Assembly: GCF_003569805.1 (NCBI RefSeq)
Contig: NZ_KZ984051.1
Coordinates: forward strand, 435,779 to 499,778
DNA length: 64,000 nucleotides
Direction of reading: 5' to 3'
Source of the DNA: Microbacterium halotolerans
GTDB taxonomy: Bacteria > Actinomycetota > Actinomycetes > Actinomycetales > Microbacteriaceae
A program made the translations under genes and the position numbers. Positions 28,760-39,255 of this stretch are shown here, in pieces. Each line of letters starts with the position of its first letter. The stretch's first letter is position 1. The notes beneath the pieces were generated by a model. The model searched no databases, had not been told where the DNA came from, and saw nothing but the letters and a program-made list of their open reading frames with translations.

Positions 28760-29614
28760 CTACTTCTTCGCGGGCGCAGAACCCGCCGCGCCGGTGCCCG
28801 CCTTCATCGCGAAGCCGCCGCCGTCGACGGCGAGCACCTGACCGGAGACCCAGCGGGCGCGGTCGCTGAGCAGGAAGAACGCCGCGGAGGCGATGTCCCA
28901 CACGTTGCCCTCGGTCTGCAGCGCGACGTTCTGCCTGCGCAGTTCGCGCTGCTCCTCACTCATGCCGCGGGCGGCGAAAGCTCCCCAGATCATGCCGACG
29001 CGCACGCCGTTGACCCGGATGCCCTCCGGCGCGAACGTGGAGGCGGCGCTCACGGTGAGCTTCTCGAGCGCGGTCTTCGCGATCGTGTACGGCATCGTCG
29101 GGCCGCGGCCCTCCGTGGCTCCGGACGAGACGGTCACGATCGATCCGCCGGTACGCAGATGGGGCCTGGCGAACTTGATCAGACGCCATGCCGAGAGGAA
29201 GTTCAGCTGCAGCACTCGGTCGAACTCGTCGTCGTCGATGTCGAACGCGGGGACTGCGCCGCCTCCGCCGATCGAGTCGGCGACGATGTCGAGCCCTCCG
29301 AACCGGTCTACGACTCTGCCGACCGTCTCAGAGACGGAGGCGGAGTCGGTGACGTCGGCGGGGAACCACTCGGCCTCGCCGCCCGCTTCGCGGATCGCAT
29401 CGACGGCTCGCCGCCCTGCCTCGCCGTCGAGGTCGACGACGGCCACGCGAGCCCCGGCTGCGGCGCAGAGCCATGCGATGGAGAAGCCGACGCCGCCGAG
29501 CGGCCCGCTCAGTCCGCCGCCGGCTACGAGGGCGACCTTTCCGTCCATCCGGATGCCGTCGGTCGTCGCCAACTCATCCGCCGTCGTCTGCGCCGCCCAG
29601 TTGTCGGTCGCCAT
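28760..29614 (-). CDS. Short-chain dehydrogenase/reductase
   Basis: 284 residues. The glycine motif is expanded (VAGGGLSGPLGGVGFSIAWLCAAAG), followed by an Asp-containing VAVVDLDGEAG that favours NAD. The active site has the Ser in IVTVSSGATEGRGP and YTIAKTALEKL. The C-terminal WVSGQVLAVDGGGFAMKAG is the usual SDR end. The extra residues in the glycine-rich loop are uncommon. The gene is divergent from the IclR regulator and convergent with the other SDR. Confidence 0.92.
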   Translation of the reverse strand: MATDNWAAQTTADELATTDGIRMDGKVALVAGGGLSGPLGGVGFSIAWLCAAAGARVAVVDLDGEAGRRAVDAIREAGGEAEWFPADVTDSASVSETVGRVVDRFGGLDIVADSIGGGGAVPAFDIDDDEFDRVLQLNFLSAWRLIKFARPHLRTGGSIVTVSSGATEGRGPTMPYTIAKTALEKLTVSAASTFAPEGIRVNGVRVGMIWGAFAARGMSEEQRELRRQNVALQTEGNVWDIASAAFFLLSDRARWVSGQVLAVDGGGFAMKAGTGAAGSAPAKK

Positions 29615-29917
29615 GCCGTCACCTCTCTCATCTCAGTCGCCGTTCCCGATAGTGCCGCGCCGCGGCATCCTGCCCCGCGGCGCACGTGCAAATATCCGCC
29701 GCAGCGGTTCGCACGTGCCACGTTCTTCCGCGTGACGGAAGTCAGCGGCGTGCTCGTGCCGCGCGGTTCTGCGGATCGCGGCGCGGGTTCGGCGAACGAG
29801 CATTGCGGCTTCGCCGTGGGATCGCTAGCGTGTGCGTCACGCCGCTTCTGGCACCCAGTGCCGTAATGTTGAATCAGGAGCACGCCGCCGTGCTCCCCAT
29901 GCTGAGGAGGCTGGTCG
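29615..29917. promoter_or_regulatory. Divergent promoter region between SDR and IclR genes
   Basis: No gene is seen in this 303-base gap. It contains two copies of the palindrome GCACGTGC (29682-29689 and 29711-29718) and TTCCG-CGTGA-CGGAA (29726-29740). The spacing of the palindromes (29 bases) suits a dimeric regulator on one DNA face. Clear -35/-10 boxes were not identified. A GAGGAGG ribosome-binding site lies 7 bases before the IclR start. Confidence 0.5.
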
Positions 29918-30757
29918 ATGAAGACCATGACCCTGGACGCCCCGAAGGTCTCCGACCCGACGATGTCGATGGGCATGAGGCCGTCCGAATCCCGTGCACG
30001 ATCGCGGCACGTGGAGCGACCGACCGCGGCCCAGCGCGTGCTGTCGGTGCTCGATGTGTTCGATCAGGAGCATCTCGTGCTCACCCTCAGCGAGATCTCT
30101 CGCCGAGCGGGGCTGAGCCTGTCGACGACGCATCGGCTGGTGGGAGAGCTCAAGGAATGGGGGGCTCTCGACCGGCGCGACGACGGCAAGTACACCATCG
30201 GGCTGCGCGTGCTGGAGCTCGGCTCGCTCGAGCCGCAGGGGCTGCGCCTGCGCACGGTGGCGCTGCCGTATCTCAGCGACCTGCACTCGGCGATCGCCGC
30301 TGACGTGATGCTGTCCGTCCGCGACGGCACGGACATCGTCTACGTCGAGTCGCTGCGCTCGCGCCGCGGAGCACCCGTGCTGACCAGGTTCGGCGGGCGG
30401 TGGCCCATGCACGCCACGGCGACGGGGCAGGTGCTTCTCGCGCACGCGCCCCTCGAAGTGCAGAACAAGGTGCTCGGCAGCGATCTGCGACGGTTCACGG
30501 CGAAGACGTGCACCGACGGCGGCGACCTGCGGCGCAGGCTCGGCGACATCCGCGGCGCGGGGTACACGATCGTCGACGAGGCGATCACCACGGGCGCGGT
30601 CGCCATCGCGGTTCCCATCTTCGGGCAAGCCGACCGCGTGGTCTCGGCTATCGGCGCGACGATCCGCCGCGGCAGCTGCCCGCCGGAGTCGGTGCTGCCC
30701 GCGCTGTCGATGGCGGCCCGCGCCGTCTCTCGTCGGCTCGGAGGCGGGCGCAGCTGA
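29918..30757 (+). CDS. IclR-family transcriptional regulator
   Basis: 279 residues. An N-terminal extension is followed by a winged helix (RVLSVLDVFDQEHLVLTLSEISRRAGLSLSTTHRLVGELKEWGALDRRDDGKYTIGLRVLELG, about residues 35-97). A C-terminal effector domain has RWPMHATATGQVLLAHAP and the GYTIVDEAITTGAVAIAVPIFG stretch. IclR proteins bind small carboxylate or aromatic effectors and usually control an adjacent catabolic operon. Here the dehydrogenase/importer operon is the obvious candidate, given the TTCCG..CGGAA sites in both promoter regions. Confidence 0.94.
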   Translation: MKTMTLDAPKVSDPTMSMGMRPSESRARSRHVERPTAAQRVLSVLDVFDQEHLVLTLSEISRRAGLSLSTTHRLVGELKEWGALDRRDDGKYTIGLRVLELGSLEPQGLRLRTVALPYLSDLHSAIAADVMLSVRDGTDIVYVESLRSRRGAPVLTRFGGRWPMHATATGQVLLAHAPLEVQNKVLGSDLRRFTAKTCTDGGDLRRRLGDIRGAGYTIVDEAITTGAVAIAVPIFGQADRVVSAIGATIRRGSCPPESVLPALSMAARAVSRRLGGGRS

Positions 30758-30785
30758 CGGCGACCTGACGTGTGACGCTGGGGAC

Positions 30786-31193
30786 TCAGGCCCCGGCGTG
30801 CGCGCCGGATGGCAGAAGACCGAAGTGCTCCAGCTCCTCCTCGTCGAGCAGCCGCGAGCGGATGAGGAACCTCTTGCCCGTCGGCGCCTCCACGCTGAAC
30901 CCGCCGCCGCGCCCCGCGACGACATCGATCGTCAGGTGGGTGTACTTCCAGTACTCGAACTGCGCCCGCGACATGTACACCTCGATGGGGCGTTCGATGC
31001 CCGCATCGATCTCACCCAGCAGCACGTCGCCGGTTCCGGTGGCGAACATCCCCACCGGATAGCACATCGGCGAAGAGCCGTCGCAGCATCCGCCCGACTG
31101 ATGGAACATCAGCGGCCCGTGCTGTTCGGTGAGCGTGCGCAGCAGCACTGCGGCCTCGTCGGTCACGGCGACCCTGCTCAGCTGGTCGGCCAT
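30786..31193 (-). CDS. DUF779 domain-containing protein
   Basis: 135 residues. The family core is clear: LMFHQSGGCCDGSSPMCYPVGMF followed by EVYMSRAQFEYWKYTHLTIDVVAGRGGGFSVE. Three cysteines and a histidine cluster near the N-terminus and could bind a metal. DUF779 genes regularly accompany ExaC-type aldehyde dehydrogenases, as here, where the dehydrogenase lies just upstream on the same strand (gap 95 bases). Its molecular role is unknown. Confidence 0.92.
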   Translation of the reverse strand: MADQLSRVAVTDEAAVLLRTLTEQHGPLMFHQSGGCCDGSSPMCYPVGMFATGTGDVLLGEIDAGIERPIEVYMSRAQFEYWKYTHLTIDVVAGRGGGFSVEAPTGKRFLIRSRLLDEEELEHFGLLPSGAHAGA

Positions 31194-31288
31194 CCCGCAC
31201 CTCCTTCGCTGGTTCTCTCTCATCGTCCCGCAATACGGACCGGAGCGACAGCGGGGCGACCGCGGCCGCCCCGCTGTCGTCATCCGGA

Positions 31289-32812
<1,524 letters not shown>

Positions 32813-32933
32813 GGCTGTCTCCTTCGACTGCGCGACATTCGCGGGGCGTACCCGCGTCGGACACCGCAACGCTACGGCTGCGCAGGTTGCATCGGATTGC
32901 GCCGGATTGCGCCGGATGGCCAGCGCCGCGCAC

Positions 32934-34241
32934 TCAGGCGTCGCGGTCGAGGTTCTCGAGCCTGGCGACGAGCCCGGCGCGGCGCGGGGAGCGCGGCGGC
33001 AGCATCCGGAGAACCTGCCGCATCGCGTCGGCGTCGTCGGCACCGACGTCGGTGTCGAGGTAGGTCAGCAGCACGTCGGCTCCGGCTTCGCCGAGCAGCG
33101 TCTCGCGCAGCGAGGCGCGCACGCGCTCGCGCAGCTCCTCGACGCCGGGGGCGACCGAGTCGGGCAGCGCGTCGCCGCGGAAGGCGGCGAGCGCGACGCG
33201 GTGGGCGCCTCGGTCGAGCAGGGCGAGGATCTGCTGCGCGTCGGTCTCGACGGCGGAGATCCGGTACGGGCGCGACTCCGGCACGAGATCGGGAGCCGAT
33301 GCTGCCAGCAGCCGGCGCAGCCGCACCATCTCGGGGCGCAGCGTCGCGACCGCTGCCGGGTCGCCGTAGACGAGCTCCGCCAGGCGCTCCGCGGTGAGCC
33401 CCTGACGATGCGTGGCGAGCATCAGCACGATCTCGGCATGGCGCAGCCCGAGCTCGATGCTGTGCTCTGCGCCGCCGCTCGGAACGGTCAGGAGTGCACG
33501 GTCGCGCCCGAGCACGCTCAGCGTGGCGCACAGCGTCGAGGGCACCCGCGCACCGGTTCTCCTCCCCGCGGGACCCTCGCGCAGGCGTGCGACGAGCAGC
33601 TCTCCCTCAACCGCTCGTGCGGTCGCGTCCACCAGCATCTGGGCGGGCGCACTGGCGGCCTCGTTCCCGCCGGTGACGTCGATCACGCCGAGCAGGCGCC
33701 CCGTCTCCGGGTCGCGCACCGGCGCGGCGGTGCAGGACCACGGCAGCACGTGCCGGTTGAAATGCTCGGCTCCGCGCACCTGCACCGACCGGCCCAGTGC
33801 AAGGGCCGTGCCGGGAGCTGCGGTGCCGACGCGCTCCTCCGACCAGTTCGCCCCTTCGACGAACCCCATGTCGCTCACCCGCGTACGCAGCGTCCGGTCG
33901 CCTTCGATCCACAGCAGACGGCCCGCAGCGTCGCCGACCGCCACGACCACGCCGGCGTCGTCGCTCGCGCCCGGCAGCAGCAGGGTCCGGATGAGCGACA
34001 ATGTGGCCGAGAGCGGATGCCCCGCGCGGTAGGCCTCGAGCGCGTCGCCGCTCAGTTCGAGCTCCGGCAGCCCCTCGGCACGCACCCTGCGATCGACGGA
34101 GCGAGCCCACGACTCGCGCACCACGGGGCGCACGCGCTCCAGCCCCGACGCCGCATCGTCACCTGCCAGGAGCGCGCCGTACGCGCGCTCGAGCTCTTCA
34201 CGTTCAATCGATCCGCTGGCGGGCACGAGCCACGACGACAT
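32934..34241 (-). CDS. GAF-domain transcriptional regulator
   Basis: 435 residues. The N-terminal half resembles AcoR-type sensors: [16 protein letters not shown], then a GAF-like region ([17 protein letters not shown] through [38 protein letters not shown]). The AAA+ sigma-54 activation domain of AcoR is missing. In its place is a winged-helix segment, [45 protein letters not shown], like OmpR/SARP DNA-binding domains. It probably activates the neighbouring aldehyde dehydrogenase-DUF779 genes in response to an aldehyde or alcohol. Confidence 0.85.
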   Translation of the reverse strand: MSSWLVPASGSIEREELERAYGALLAGDDAASGLERVRPVVRESWARSVDRRVRAEGLPELELSGDALEAYRAGHPLSATLSLIRTLLLPGASDDAGVVVAVGDAAGRLLWIEGDRTLRTRVSDMGFVEGANWSEERVGTAAPGTALALGRSVQVRGAEHFNRHVLPWSCTAAPVRDPETGRLLGVIDVTGGNEAASAPAQMLVDATARAVEGELLVARLREGPAGRRTGARVPSTLCATLSVLGRDRALLTVPSGGAEHSIELGLRHAEIVLMLATHRQGLTAERLAELVYGDPAAVATLRPEMVRLRRLLAASAPDLVPESRPYRISAVETDAQQILALLDRGAHRVALAAFRGDALPDSVAPGVEELRERVRASLRETLLGEAGADVLLTYLDTDVGADDADAMRQVLRMLPPRSPRRAGLVARLENLDRDA

Positions 34242-34334
34242 GGTGTCCCTTCCTCATCGAGGGAACAGGTGGGGCACCAGTCTATGGCGGTGCCGCCCGC
34301 TCCGGGAGGAGGGGCGGGCAGGCCGTTTCCCGCC

Positions 34335-35456
34335 TCAGAACGTGACGACGGGTTTGAGCACCTCACCGGATTCGGAGTCGGCGAACGCGGTCGTCAGCTC
34401 GTCGAACGTGTAGGAGCGCACCAGCCGTTCGAAGGGGAACTGGCCGGCGCGGTTCAGCGCGATCAGCTCCGGAATGAATGTCTGCGGCATCGCGTCGCCC
34501 TCGACGATCCACGTGAGCCGGATGCCGCGGGCGAGGGCGGATGGCAGGTCGATCACGCCCTTTGCCTCGGCCTTGGCAGCGCCGAGTGCACCGGCATGGC
34601 CCGCGACGGCGAGCGAGTCGATCATCTGCGCGAACACGCGGTCGTTGCCCGTGGTGTCGAGCGCGGTCTGCACGCCGCCGCCGGTGATCTCGTGGATGCG
34701 GGCGACTGAGTCCTCGCGACTCGGGTTGATCACGTGCGTCGCGCCGAGCTCGGTTGCCAGCTCGAGCCGCGAGTCGACCATGTCGACGGCGATGACGGTT
34801 CCTGCGCGGTTCGCCACGGCGGCCATCAGCGCTGACAGACCCACGGCGCCCGCCCCGAAGACCACGAAGGTGCCGCCCGGTCGGGGCTGGAGAACGTTGA
34901 GCACAGCGCCCGCGCCAGTCTGCACGCCGCAGCCGAGGGGACCTGCGATCTCGAGCGGGAAGTCATCCGGGATCTTCACCACACTGCGCGAAGCCGCATT
35001 GGTCAGCGTGGCGAACGACGACTGCCCGAAGAAGTGCGAACGCACGGGGCTGCCCTCGGCGTCGGCGAAGGCCGTCGACCCGTCCGGACGGCCGCCGGCG
35101 AAGTTGTGGATGAAGAGGTCGGTGCAGTGGGCCGGATGCCCGCTCCAGCAGTTCTGGCACGCACCGCAGCTGTTCACAGTGAGCACCACGTGGTCGCCCG
35201 GGGCGACGTGCGTGACGCCCGGCCCGATCTTCTCCACGACGCCGGCACCTTCATGCCCGAGCACGAGGTTCGGCTCCGTCGGCATCCACCCGTCGCGCAC
35301 GACCGCATCAGTGTGGCAGACGCCGGTGGCGACCATCCGCACCTGCACCTCATTGGCACGGGGCTCCTCGAGCACCAGATCTCGAATGACGAGGGGCTCA
35401 CCGACCTTCTCGAACACCGCCGCCCGCACCGGAGTTCCGTTCACCGCATCGCTCAT
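34335..35456 (-). CDS. NAD-dependent zinc alcohol dehydrogenase, aryl/benzyl alcohol type
   Basis: 373 residues. Catalytic zinc residues are in GVCHTDAVVRDGWMPTEPNLVLGHEGAGVVE; the structural cluster is CGACQNCWSGHPAHC. GAGAVGLSALMAAVANRAGTV is the nucleotide-binding motif, with VDMVDSRLELA placing an Asp for NAD. The stretch PLGCGVQTGAGAVLNVLQPRPG matches class III and benzyl-alcohol-type enzymes. It probably supplies the aldehyde used by the nearby aldehyde dehydrogenase. It lies upstream of the GAF regulator on the same strand. Confidence 0.92.
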   Translation of the reverse strand: MSDAVNGTPVRAAVFEKVGEPLVIRDLVLEEPRANEVQVRMVATGVCHTDAVVRDGWMPTEPNLVLGHEGAGVVEKIGPGVTHVAPGDHVVLTVNSCGACQNCWSGHPAHCTDLFIHNFAGGRPDGSTAFADAEGSPVRSHFFGQSSFATLTNAASRSVVKIPDDFPLEIAGPLGCGVQTGAGAVLNVLQPRPGGTFVVFGAGAVGLSALMAAVANRAGTVIAVDMVDSRLELATELGATHVINPSREDSVARIHEITGGGVQTALDTTGNDRVFAQMIDSLAVAGHAGALGAAKAEAKGVIDLPSALARGIRLTWIVEGDAMPQTFIPELIALNRAGQFPFERLVRSYTFDELTTAFADSESGEVLKPVVTF

Positions 35457-35566
35457 GCCGCTCCTCCTCAGAATGCCTCGGACCCGTCATCGGGTCTGCC
35501 CGGAGGTTAGCCCAGATGTCGGGCGACGCGGGAGTGCCCCTACCGGTGGGCGGGAGGGGCACCCTC

Positions 35567-36424
35567 TCAATCGATGACGGGAGGGTGCGTCGACCACGAC
35601 GCGCGCTCCTCGGCCGACGGCGCCAGCGGGATTCTGCCGAGGCCATCCGGTTCGGGAATCGCGCCCAACAGCGACCGGGTGTAGGGGTGCTGCGGGTCGG
35701 CCCACACGCGCGCGGTGCCACCCGCTTCGAGGACCCGACCGCCGTACATCACCAGTGTCCGGTCGGCGATTCTGCGCACCACCGCGAGATCGTGCGAGAT
35801 GAACAGCATCCCGGCTCCGGCCTCCGAGACGAGATCGCGCATGAGCGCGGCGACGGATGTCTGCGTCGAGGCGTCGAGTGCCGAGATCGGCTCGTCGGCG
35901 ACCAGCAGCCTCGGCCTCGCGGCGAGCGCTCTGGCGATCGCGATGCGCTGCTTCTGCCCGCCGGAGAACTCATGCGGGAAGCGGGTGACCGCAGCGGGGT
36001 CGAGGCCGACGCGCTCGAGCCACTCCCGCGGATCCGAGCCCTCCAGACCTCGCGCACGCGCTGCGGAGGCCCCGTCCGCGATCTGACCGCCGATCCTGCG
36101 GCGGGGGTTGAGCGATGTCGACGGATCCTGGAACACCATCTGAATGCCCGTCAGCTCGGCGCGACGCCGGCGCAGCCGGAGCGGAGTCACGGGGGACCCG
36201 ACGAACTCCGCGGTGCCCTGTGCGAGCTTCTCGATGCCGGCGACCGCGCGGGCGACGCTCGACTTGCCGCTGCCGCTCTCCCCGACCAGCGCGACCGTCT
36301 CGCCCTCGTGGATGTCGAATGACACCTCGTCGACGGCCGTGAGCGGCATGCGCCGACCATAGCGGACGACCAGGTCGCGCGCTTCGAGCACCGTCGAACG
36401 CGGTGATGCGGCTTCGGCGCTCAC
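35567..36424 (-). CDS. ABC transporter ATP-binding protein, DppF type
   Basis: 285 residues. Walker A is GESGSGKSSVARAVAG, the Q-loop is IQMVFQDPSTSLNPRR, the signature is FSGGQKQRIAIARAL and Walker B is LLVADEPISALD. The C-terminal HPYTRSLLGAIPEPD stretch marks the oligopeptide/dipeptide family. It is the last gene of a five-gene importer and overlaps the DppD-type gene by ATGA. Confidence 0.95.
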   Translation of the reverse strand: MSAEAASPRSTVLEARDLVVRYGRRMPLTAVDEVSFDIHEGETVALVGESGSGKSSVARAVAGIEKLAQGTAEFVGSPVTPLRLRRRRAELTGIQMVFQDPSTSLNPRRRIGGQIADGASAARARGLEGSDPREWLERVGLDPAAVTRFPHEFSGGQKQRIAIARALAARPRLLVADEPISALDASTQTSVAALMRDLVSEAGAGMLFISHDLAVVRRIADRTLVMYGGRVLEAGGTARVWADPQHPYTRSLLGAIPEPDGLGRIPLAPSAEERASWSTHPPVID

Positions 36425-37212
36425 ACGGCACCCCCATGGTCGGCGATGTGCGAGCCAGGCAGCGCGGCCAGCAGGCTCCGCGTGTACTCGTGCCGCGGGT
36501 TCGCGAACAGCTCTTCGCGCGATGAGCTCTCCACGATGCGGCCGCCGCGCATCACCGCGACGTCGTCGGCGATCGCACTCATCACACCGAGGTCATGCGT
36601 GACCAGCAGCACCGCGAGCTCGCGCTCGATGGCGAGATCGCGCAGCAGGCGCAGAATGCCCGCCTGCACTGTGACGTCGAGCGCCGTGGTCGGCTCGTCG
36701 GCGAGCAGCACCTCCGGGTCGCACGCCAGCGCGATGGCGATCGCGATGCGCTGGCGCTGGCCGCCGGAGAACTGGTGGGGATAGCGAGTGAGCGCGTCCT
36801 CCGCATCCGGCACACTCACACGCTCGAGCAGCTCGGCCGCATGCTCCCTGGCCTTCTTCCGGTCGAACCCGAGATGCGTGCGCACATGATCCGTGAGCTG
36901 ATGGCCGACGGTGAGCTGCGGGTGCAGCGCGGACGACGGATCCTGGAACACCATAGCGACGCGATTGCCGCGCACCCGGTTGAGAGCGCGCCGCTTCATG
37001 CCGAGCAGTTCGGTGTCGCCCAGTCGGACCGATCCGCTGGCCTGCGCCTGCCGCGGCAGCAGGCCCAGCACGGCGAGCGAGGTGAGCGTCTTGCCCGACC
37101 CGGACTCTCCGGCCAGTCCCTGCACGCGCCCCGCCGACAGCTCCAGCGAGATGCCGTGCACGAGGGGTCGCCCGATCGAGATGTGCAGGTCGGCGATGCT
37201 GAGCGCACTCAT
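36421..37212 (-). CDS. ABC transporter ATP-binding protein, DppD type
   Basis: 263 residues from the ATG at 37212; the longer open frame runs into the permease gene in another frame and is rejected. Motifs: Walker A GESGSGKTLTSLAVLGLLP, Q-loop VAMVFQDPSSALHPQ, signature FSGGQRQRIAIAIAL, Walker B VLLADEPTTALD. The start overlaps the permease stop (ATGA). It pairs with the DppF-type subunit to drive import. Confidence 0.95.
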   Translation of the reverse strand: MSALSIADLHISIGRPLVHGISLELSAGRVQGLAGESGSGKTLTSLAVLGLLPRQAQASGSVRLGDTELLGMKRRALNRVRGNRVAMVFQDPSSALHPQLTVGHQLTDHVRTHLGFDRKKAREHAAELLERVSVPDAEDALTRYPHQFSGGQRQRIAIAIALACDPEVLLADEPTTALDVTVQAGILRLLRDLAIERELAVLLVTHDLGVMSAIADDVAVMRGGRIVESSSREELFANPRHEYTRSLLAALPGSHIADHGGAV

Positions 37213-38168
37213 GACGCGGCTCCGTTCGCCGGCTCGTCTTCTGCGGCCGCCCCCTGCGCAGGCTCCGCGCGCACGGCATCCGATGCCGGGTCGAGCACGT
37301 CGCGCAGCGCATCGCCGAGGAAGTTGAACGCCATCACGACGGTCAGGATGGCCATTCCGGGGAACACCCCGAGCCACCAGGCGTCGAAGTTCTGCATCGC
37401 GGCGGAGATCATCGAGCCCCATTCCGGCGTCGGCGGCTGCGCGCCGAGCCCGAGGAAGGACAGGCCCGACAGCAGCAGGATGGCCGCTCCGACGTCGAGC
37501 GTTGCGAGCACGATCACGGGGCCGGCGATGTTGGGCAGGATGTCGACGGTGAGCGTACGCAGGGGCGAGTATCCCAGCAGCCGGCCCGAGACGACGTAGT
37601 TCTGCGTGCGCAGACTGATCACGAGGCTCCGGACGACGCGCGCGTACTGGGGCCATGAGACGACGACAGCCGCGATCACGGCGTTGAACAGCGACGGCCC
37701 GAGCGATGCCGCCACGACCATCGCCAGGATGACCGTCGGGAACGCCATGAACAGATCCGTCAGCCGCATCAGCGCCTCGTCGACCCAGCGGCCGACGTAT
37801 CCGGCGACGGCGCCGATGATCGTCCCGATCACGGTCGCTGCGACCACGAGAGCGAGGGCGAGCGGAAGCGTCACGGTCGCGCCGGACATGAGCCGCGAGA
37901 AGATGTCGCGGCCGTTGCCGTCGGTGCCGAGCACTGCCTCGCCGCCCGGCTCCTGCAGTCGGGGCAGGGATTGGGCGAGCGGGTCGTGCGGCACCCACCA
38001 CTGCGCCGTGAAGCCGACGGCCACCCAGGCGAGGGCGAGCACGGTGCCGACGATGCCGAGCGGGGTGCGCCACGCGCGCGGCAGGCGCATGCGCGGTCGC
38101 CACCAGGGGCGCGCCGATTCGAGAGCGCTCGCGGCTGTCGTGCCGTTCCTGCGTGCATCCGGGCTCAT
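37209..38168 (-). CDS. ABC transporter permease, DppC type
   Basis: 319 residues from the ATG at 38168, which overlaps the stop of the upstream permease. A cytoplasmic N-terminus of about 35 residues leads to helix 1 (TPLGIVGTVLALAWVAVGFTAQWW), then the periplasmic segment with GTDGNGRDIFSRLMSGATV and five more helices. The EAA loop is YVVSGRLLGYSPLRTLTVDILPNIAGP. The C-terminal extension after DVLDPASDA is alanine/glutamate rich. Confidence 0.94.
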   Translation of the reverse strand: MSPDARRNGTTAASALESARPWWRPRMRLPRAWRTPLGIVGTVLALAWVAVGFTAQWWVPHDPLAQSLPRLQEPGGEAVLGTDGNGRDIFSRLMSGATVTLPLALALVVAATVIGTIIGAVAGYVGRWVDEALMRLTDLFMAFPTVILAMVVAASLGPSLFNAVIAAVVVSWPQYARVVRSLVISLRTQNYVVSGRLLGYSPLRTLTVDILPNIAGPVIVLATLDVGAAILLLSGLSFLGLGAQPPTPEWGSMISAAMQNFDAWWLGVFPGMAILTVVMAFNFLGDALRDVLDPASDAVRAEPAQGAAAEDEPANGAAS

Positions 38169-39223
38169 GCGAGTCTCACTCTCGGGTCGAGCACGCCATA
38201 GAGCACGTCGACGACGAAGTTGATCACGAGGTAGATGACGCCGACGACGAGGCCGACCCCCATCACGCCGGGCAGGTCGAGGTTCGACGCCGAGCCGTAG
38301 GCGTAGGTGCCCAGTCCCGGCCACGCGAACACCGCCTCGACCAGCACGGTGCCGGACAGCAGCGCCCCGAAGGCGATGCCGACGACGGTCAGGATGGGCA
38401 GCGCGGCCCCGCGCAGCACGTAGTCGAGCACGACCCTGGCGCCGCTGAGACCCTTCGCGCGCGCTGTTCGCACGTAGTCGCTCGCGAGCACCTCCAGCAC
38501 CGAGGTCCGGATGAACCGGGTCAGCAGCCCGATCGTGACCAGCGACAGCACCAGCACGGGCAGCGCCATGTGCGCCGCCGCATCGAAGAAGCCCACAGCG
38601 TCGCCGTTCAGGAGGTAATCGACCGTGAAGAATCCTGTGACGTTCGGCGGCGGCACGATGTCGGGCGAGACACGACCGGAACCGGGAGCGATGCCCAATC
38701 GGAGGAAGAAGACGTAGAAGCTGACCAGCGCGAGCCAGAACGTCGGAACGCTCAGTCCGATCAGCGTGATGACCCGCACGATCTGGTCGGTGACGAGACC
38801 CCGTCGATACGCGGCGAGCGTGCCGAGCACGATGCTCACCGCCAGGCTGACGATGATGGCGGCCACGGCGATCTCGATGGTCGCCGGCACGGCGGTCGCG
38901 AGGTCCTCCACGACCGGCTGCCCCGTCACGAGCGACGTACCGAGGTCGCCCTGGAACACCTTGGCCATGTAGAGGAAGTACTGCACGACGAGCGGCTGAT
39001 CGAGCCCGTGCTCGCGGATGAACGCCTCGCGAGTGGCGTCGTTCTGCGATGCTCCCTCGCCGAGGGCGGCGGCGACGGGATCGCCGGGAACGAGGTTGGT
39101 CAGCAGGAACGTGACGACCGTGACGCCGATGAGAAGCAGGACGGACGTTCCGGCACGACGGAGCAGGTACCCGGCGAGGGGCGACCTCGCCGGGCGATTG
39201 CGCGTGGGGGTGTCAGATGCCAT
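38165..39223 (-). CDS. ABC transporter permease, DppB type
   Basis: 352 residues from the ATG at 39223, chosen because it directly precedes the conserved N-terminal region LAGYLLRRAGTSVLLLIGVTVVTFLLTNLVPGDPVAAALG. The REHGLDQPLVVQYFLYMAKVFQGDLGTS loop and the DYVRTARAKGLSGARVVLDYVLRGA loop are conserved in DppB/OppB. About six transmembrane helices are predicted. The gap to the substrate-binding protein gene is 32 bases. Confidence 0.95.
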   Translation of the reverse strand: MASDTPTRNRPARSPLAGYLLRRAGTSVLLLIGVTVVTFLLTNLVPGDPVAAALGEGASQNDATREAFIREHGLDQPLVVQYFLYMAKVFQGDLGTSLVTGQPVVEDLATAVPATIEIAVAAIIVSLAVSIVLGTLAAYRRGLVTDQIVRVITLIGLSVPTFWLALVSFYVFFLRLGIAPGSGRVSPDIVPPPNVTGFFTVDYLLNGDAVGFFDAAAHMALPVLVLSLVTIGLLTRFIRTSVLEVLASDYVRTARAKGLSGARVVLDYVLRGAALPILTVVGIAFGALLSGTVLVEAVFAWPGLGTYAYGSASNLDLPGVMGVGLVVGVIYLVINFVVDVLYGVLDPRVRLA

Positions 39224-39255
39224 CGATGCGGAGCGCGGCCGGATGAGCCGGGCCC

